Assembly (NCBI RefSeq): GCF_002234675.1
Contig: NC_019880.2
Span: 18,275,521-18,339,520, forward strand
Length of the DNA stretch: 64,000 bases
Reading direction: 5' to 3'
Source: Oryzias latipes
Taxonomy: Eukaryota; Chordata; Actinopteri; Beloniformes; Adrianichthyidae
How positions within the stretch are numbered: position 1 is the first letter of the stretch; each line of letters opens with the position of its first letter. Of the stretch, positions 58,037 to 64,000 are shown piece by piece. The translations under genes were made by a program, and so were the position numbers. Under the pieces are notes generated by a model. It was not told the origin of the DNA, made no database searches, and saw only the letters and a list, made by a program, of their open reading frames with translations.

Positions 58037-58524
58037 GGAAACCAATATGTACAAATATGTGTAATAAGGTAGTGAAAAAAGATTTCTAACTCCTGAGACG
58101 TCTGGGATGTGAAATGTGCAAAACAAAGAGGACCACTTCTAAAAAGGTCTCCTTTTATGATAGCCAGAGCTCTGTAATGATAATTTGCTCACCACAAATA
58201 CTGACAAATCAAATGCATGTTCTATGCTGGGAATAGTATCTTTTTGCACTCTCCATTCTGCAGAGAATAAAATGTCAGCAGAGTTTGCTGTTGGGATTTG
58301 GAAGTGGGGATGAGTTCTTCTGGGCTAATTACAGCTTTTGCATTCAAACTCCACCAATTAAGCAGCTTCTCTCTGCTTCACCGGTCACGTTTCCTCTGAA
58401 GCGGTGGCCCGTTGAGCCGTCACCAGCCTATCCGGTCCTCTGCCATCTTTTAGCATGGTGTCTGTCTGAATTCTATGCCGTGCACACGTGATGTGGCTTC
58501 ACCCTACAAAAAAAAAAGTTTTTT

Positions 58525-58545
58525 TGTGTGTGTGTGTGGGGAGGT

Positions 58546-58583
<38 letters not shown>

Positions 58584-58606
58584 GGGGTGGGGGTGGGGGG
58601 GGGGGG
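58525..58606 (+). repeat. (GT)n microsatellite followed by a G-rich tract
   Basis: An interrupted GT array from 58525 runs into a pure array at 58547-58580, then into G-rich sequence with only T interruptions. Such a tract is prone to length change and could form G-quadruplex structure. Confidence 0.88.
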
Positions 58607-58610
58607 TAAT

Positions 58611-61545
58611 GGGAGTGTGGCGCAGCCTCACTGATGTTGGTGTGTGACAGTCTCAGTGCCATGGTGCAGTTTGAACACCTTGAGCCGCTTTGCCATTCTC
58701 ATCATTTTTTTGTCGCTCGTTAACGTTACTACGAACGCAATCACTCTGTTTGACCACATGGTGGCAGTATCAACACCCCATGTTGGACTCCCTCCAGGTA
58801 AAGTGATGTAGAAGTTTGTCTGTATATAACTGCAGCAGAACAACATTTTTGGTACATTTAAAAGGAGAATAGCAAAAACTTGAAGTTAGAACCTAAAATG
58901 TTCTGTTAATAAAATGTTTCAGACAAGATTCTATGGAATCATCTATATCTATCTATATACCCAGGCTGTGTCCCACCAAAGTGGGGGTAGCCTAGACAGG
59001 GCACACATTCTTAACTCCCTCCTTCTCTTCCCCAAACCCTCCTCCTTCAGTGTGCGTGTGTGTGTGACTGGTCTAAGGCCTGGTCTGAGCCACACCACAC
59101 TGCACCAGGGTCAGCTGCACAGCCCGGTGTGGGTACCTCCACAGCAGGGCCTCAGCCAGGGCTGACCTCAGACCTCTACCACACCCATCCATTCATTCAT
59201 ACACAAACTCTCTCCACCCATCTCTGTCCTGAGCAGCCTCTCTCCCCTGCACCACAGTCATCCCTCTTGCATTTAGCACTCTTTTTACCCCCTCTGTCCA
59301 TCCCATTCACGGTCTTCCTCTCATTCTCACTCCACTCACATCAGATTCGTATACCTTTTTCACCAATCGCTCCCTTTCCATTCTTTCAACGTGGAATCAT
59401 AAAGCATTAAATATCAGAAGGACAAATTAAAATTATTTGTAATTTAGTAATTCAAAGGAAAGACTTTTAAACAGAATAAGCAAATTTTCTGACCTCCATA
59501 AATCTAGAATTTAGACATTTTGCTGGAAAACTAGCACCACCAGTACGATGAGCACCTTTCTAAGAGAAAAGAGCCTCAGCTCTTGAAACAGTGTACCTAA
59601 ACATTTTAAGGAGATTCAAAAGTGTGTTTAGTACGGTGGCCCTGAAGTGCAAATCACAACAACAAATCACTCAACACAAAAACATTTTAGAAATCAAAAC
59701 AAAGTTTTATTTGCAGTGTGAATCATTAATGTCCACAACCTAATAAAGGTTTTATGAATCATCAATCAGTGATGTCTAGGTTTCAGTAAAAAAGAAAAAA
59801 GAAATGGGAAGACAAAAATAATTTCCAGATATCAAAATAATATGTAGAAAAACAAAACAAAAGAAGAAATTGGTTATTGAGTTTCATTTTTAAATCTTTT
59901 ATTTTGATTTGTGGAAATTACTTTTGTTTTCCAAAACGTTTCGTTTTTTTGGAATTGTGTTTCAGTTGCTGCAATTTTGCCACAATAAAGTGCCTTTAAA
60001 GTGCTTTTTAAATGTTAATTAATTTTCATTTTTAATATGTTTTTGTGTTGAGCGATTGTTGATGTGATCAGCAGTTCAGGACCACCTTAATTTAGCATAT
60101 AGAAAGGACTTTTAGGATTTTAAAAATGCAAGTAAATGTTAAATATAAAGTAGGCTGCACATAGAGAATCTTGAGCGATAAGCATGATTCATAGTTGATC
60201 CACCTTTTTCAATATTAGACACACGAGCTCTGCAGGGAGGCCAGTGAAGCCGGTGCTTCCAACGTCTATCAAGCACTGCTGCTGTAAGTCGTGCAGAATG
60301 AGGCTTGGAATTGTGCTCCTGAGATGAGCACAGACCTCCCAGGCAAAAACAGGTCTTGCTAGTAGCAAGACCCACTTTGAATTACAATTGTGCATCAGTG
60401 ATACCTTCATAGACATGTAAGCCACTAATGTAATAATTACTCATACCCCTAACAAGACAAATAAGAAGTTAATAAAAGTATAGAACTATCTTTTATTTAA
60501 TGAAAAAAAAACCAATGAATATTGTCTTTCAGTCATTTCACACTGCAGTGTTGTTCACTTGTTAGAATTCATCTAAAAGAAAAGGACCAAAGACATTTAA
60601 TGAATGTAAGTCTCTGCAGCAGAACCAAATTTGAAACCTTCCCTGCTAGTCCTTTCAGGGAACAGACGCCACAAGCTGATGAACCATCTGGGAAGTTATT
60701 GTTGCAAAGTGCCTGGCCACAGACAGACGCTTTAAAACAATGATGGGGAAAATGATTGGGTCGATGGGCTGGTGCGTGCCATCAATCACAGATAAACTGC
60801 AACCAATAAGACAAGTTAGCCAGATTCATTCATCAGAAATCAGCCGAAAACAAAAAACATATTTCACATGTAGTTGCACAAAAACATACTGTAGCTTGCC
60901 ATCTCCCCCCAGAAAAAAAGAGAACTCATCAAATACTCTTATTTTGAAGAGCCCATCGTGCATGTTTTTGAAAAGTGAGTCGACCCCTTACTTCTTGAAA
61001 GCCTTTTGTTAATTTAAATCTGTGAGAAGCAACAAACTGCCTGATTATACAGTAAGCTTTTCTGCACTTTAAGGAATGAGGCAACTGCAAGAAAAACAGC
61101 AGACTACATAAATAAAGCAGATTTTGATGATATTTATCATTGAGAGGCTAAACAAAAAATACATTTTCTAGGTGTTATTACTGGTAATTTTGACATAAAT
61201 CCTAAGCAGCTCAGGTGAAACAACTGGTAGCTCTGAGTCACCATATGGACTAATAATTTTGGAGCTCCAAGAACAGAGTGGGTAGTTTTAACCCTTCTAG
61301 TGGCAATGAAAGCCGCTCACACATTGAAATTTAATCAAAGATTTACGCCCAAAAAATGTTTACATTTTTATCTCTTTGTAATATACATATCCCATTTGCT
61401 GTTGTGGAAATAACAGAGTGACAGTCCAACACAATTTTGTATTTGTCCTTAGGCCTTAGTTACAGGCACCCCTACGGGAAGAGGCTTTATGCGAAATGTT
61501 GAAGCGGTGCAAACCTTACTCCAGGCTTTTTTCTTTTACAGCTCT
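58611..61545. other. Non-coding, no gene recognised
   Basis: About 2.9 kb. The open frame pair at 58914-59410 is low in complexity and has no domain. Nothing else is supported. Confidence 0.45.
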
Positions 61546-61930
61546 ATTCCGATATATGAAAGACTTGATGTCATAGAATTCCAGCGGGAAACTTTCAACA
61601 TTTGTTTAATGGTCGTGCATTTTGTCGATAGAGCCTGAAAACGGTTGTTAAAGCTAGCTACGTGTGAATGCAAGAAAACTAATGTTTCCATTGGCTTTTC
61701 ATTGGAAGTTGCAGCTTGAATGCCAGGGGCATGCAAAGAGTACGCAAGGAGTATCATGTAAAACGCACTAACAGGCCTCTTGTGCATTGCGAAGGAGGGT
61801 GTGTGAAAAAAATGTAAAATCCATACGACATGCCCACGTCTCAGGTAGAAGTGTTCGCTACGACCTGGAGTTTGCAGCATGCCCGTTGAAATAAATGCCG
61901 GGGGTCTACGGCCATAAAATGTAGTACGGG
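61546..61930 (-). repeat. Dispersed repeat family E, copy 4
   Basis: In reverse orientation to the copy at 8131: 'ggcttttcattggaagttgc', 'gagcctgaaaacgg' and 'aactttcaaca'. The ends are 'gctctattcc...' and '...gtagtacgggca', less well kept. Confidence 0.5.
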
Positions 61931-62477
61931 CATCTTATGTGTCCTGTACACATTTGTCCATGCTTTTGCCCCCAGACAGCCTATATCCAGCTGTAAGTGC
62001 AGTTGTGACTAAGACTTTAGTGGTTTATCTTTATTTTGCTTTCACAAGGGTAACATTAGTAGCAGAATGGTTCAGATAACCCCAAGATATTGGATAAGCA
62101 AAAAACTCCTGGGTTTGATTTTGCTTATAAGAGCAAAAAAAGAGCACACAAATGTGTGTAAATAGTTGGACATATTTCCTCTGTTAAATGAACGCTAACT
62201 TTAAACTAAATACATAGATGCATTTTTGAAACGCCAGCTTGTGTGAATCACATGACAAATGATAGTTGTTTTCTGGCTGTATAGAAAAAGGATTTGACCA
62301 CAATGAAGAGCAGAGACTTTAAAGGCTGCCTTGTAATGTTTGTGAGACTACAAAATGGATTCTTTTCATCATTTAATCTGTTATTTTTTTAATGTTTTAC
62401 ACTAATTTTTAATGTTGTTCAGTCTTTAGATATTTAATGGTTATACATATTCATAGAGTTGTAATAACTTCTTTTAA

Positions 62478-62680
62478 CCCTTGTGCTATCTTAGATGACC
62501 CCACCCTTCCATTGACGTGTTCTCCCTACCATGACAAAGGTGGATAAAGGTGGAAAGATTTCATGTAATCCATGGACACCAGTGAAGATCACAAGAAAAA
62601 GAAAAAAAGGTTCACCGCACTGTCTAGTGGGTCTAGATGACCCAACTCCAGATAGTAAAGTGCCTAGGATAGCACAAGGG
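62478..62680 (+). mobile_element. piggyBac-like MITE, copy 4 with intact TTAA sites
   Basis: Flanked on both sides by TTAA (62474-62477 and 62681-62684), starting CCCTTGTGCTATC and ending GATAGCACAAGGG, a perfect 13-bp terminal inverted repeat. It has no coding capacity. TTAA duplications and C-rich termini are the signature of piggyBac-type transposases. This is the best-preserved of the four copies. Confidence 0.85.
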
Positions 62681-62821
62681 TTAAACTAAGTTTTCCAAAA
62701 ATGTTGCCTTCCCCAACCAGCAGGATGCGCTACAGAGCGCTCTGTACCATTCCTTACAGCCAATCAACTCATGTGACTGATCTCCAAATTGATTTTGCGT
62801 CAGTCAAACCACAACCATTCC

Positions 62822-62900
62822 AAACATCAGGCCAGCCCACCCCTGAATGTTAACACAGACATGGTTTGTTAACATTCAGGGGTGGGCTGACCTGATGTTT
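62822..62900. repeat. 34-bp inverted repeat able to form a long hairpin
   Basis: Arms 62822-62855 and 62867-62900 are complementary at 33 of 34 positions, separated by an 11-base spacer. No target duplication or known termini are obvious. Confidence 0.88.
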
Positions 62901-64000
62901 CATGAGCAGCCGTGGTCGACTGAGCTCTCTACAGCTGACAGTTGCAATCCTTATTTGACTTAAACGGCTTAAACGTAATGTTGACTGACCAAATGGATTT
63001 TCTCACCAACATGTCATCGTAGGAGTCTGGAAAGCATCGAGCTGCTAAAAAGTCAGCTAAACTGTAAACGATGCAAATGCTGCAAAGCATGTCTGCAAAA
63101 GTCAGCCAGATTAGTCCAAACACCTCCAGTCTGGTTGATAAACTCAATTCACTGTGTTTCAAAGCTACTGAGCGATCCAAACTTTTCTATTTTTTTTCTT
63201 TTTACGGCTAAATGATGTGCAGTAGCACCATGCAAAGAAAACACTGGCCAAGAGCACAAAAAAGGGAGATCTGGTCGCAAAAGGAAAGAGCAGACTGAGG
63301 CGTGAGTGGTATTATTCATGAGTGACAGCGGAAGCTTCCTTCAAACCAGACTCATTTTTCCACAAAGAAACAAAGCAACTGCATGACTACACAACCAGTA
63401 GTCTTTACAGTTTTTCTGCTGGACTAAGCATCTCTCCCAGTGGAAAAGAAGATCACATTGTTGGACTCAATCCGTTTCAAAGCATCGGTATTGTTTAGGT
63501 AGTTATGTAATGAATTGTTTCAGGGTCTGTGTGTTTAGAGCTCTCCTCTAGAATTCTTAGCAGACATGGATGGTGGTTGTTCTTGAGAAATGAGTTAAAA
63601 CGGCTTTAGGAGAACAGAGAGGCTCTGTCACCTGTGTTTGCTGTGTCTAAATGAGAACGCGACATTAAATTACAACATTAAACAAAAGGAAAAGTCTACA
63701 AAAATGTGACTCAGATGATAAACTTGCATAAAACCTTTTAGTAATGTGTTTTGGAAAAAAAAAAGTGTTTTATACACTCTAGAACTGTCAGAGTTCAATC
63801 AGAGGTAGTGAAAATGTGTACAATGTGCAAAATAAACAAATACATGAACGACTTGGCAAGTTTTTTATGACTTAATTTATTTGTGATGATACTACATTTT
63901 CCTCCACCTACAGTATTTATTTAAAAAATTGGAAATATGAATATATATTTTATGTGACAACGAAACACTTTTTTTTGTTATTTTAAAACTTTTCATTTAG
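62901..64000. other. Non-coding, no gene recognised
   Basis: Short chance open frames only. The window ends in A+T-rich DNA. Confidence 0.45.

Overview
This is a window of vertebrate nuclear DNA, almost certainly from a teleost fish. The evidence is an A+T-rich background with long non-coding stretches, GT-AG introns, a LINGO-family neural receptor gene, a PIM-like kinase gene of the type expanded in fish, and fish-type mobile DNA (Tc1-like, hAT, piggyBac-like MITEs, chromodomain Ty3/gypsy, tRNA-derived SINEs). The repeat set reminds me of medaka (Oryzias), but that is recall, not a search.

There are two host genes. (1) A PIM-like serine/threonine kinase gene lies on the + strand, with nine coding exons between 21129 and 24334. 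Its splice sites keep one frame throughout, but an in-frame TAA at 22924 interrupts it. Its promoter and first exons are tandemly duplicated upstream (about 19835-20725 and 20822-21760), and both copies carry a TATA box and an X-box/CRE-like module. (2) A LINGO2-like gene lies on the - strand, 50364-52235. It is a single uninterrupted 623-codon exon with a predicted 3' splice site just upstream, so 5' non-coding exons should lie at higher coordinates.

Mobile DNA makes up most of what can be named. 0-10 kb holds a broken Tc1-like element and a non-autonomous hAT element (4415-6188, 8-bp target duplication) nested in an older repeat. 10-19 kb holds a LINE reverse-transcriptase fossil, a 2.2-kb element with long terminal inverted repeats, and a solo LTR with a 5-bp target duplication. 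26.0-29.0 kb is a complete hAT transposon with 8-bp target duplications and an 8-exon BED-finger transposase whose frame is open over 565 codons including the stop. 33.5-36.3 kb is an internally deleted chromodomain Ty3/gypsy element with matching 5-bp target duplications and a SINE inserted in its RNase H region. A related lone LTR is at 44.8-45.3 kb. Four copies of a ~205-bp piggyBac-like MITE are scattered over 31-63 kb.

The rest (about 10.9-14.8, 36.3-41.1, 45.3-50.3 and 52.3-64 kb) has no recognisable genes and fits intergenic or intronic sequence around a LINGO locus. A few non-repetitive stretches look like candidate conserved non-coding elements, but only cross-species alignment could establish that. 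I found no rRNA, tRNA gene, CRISPR array or bacterial-type operon.
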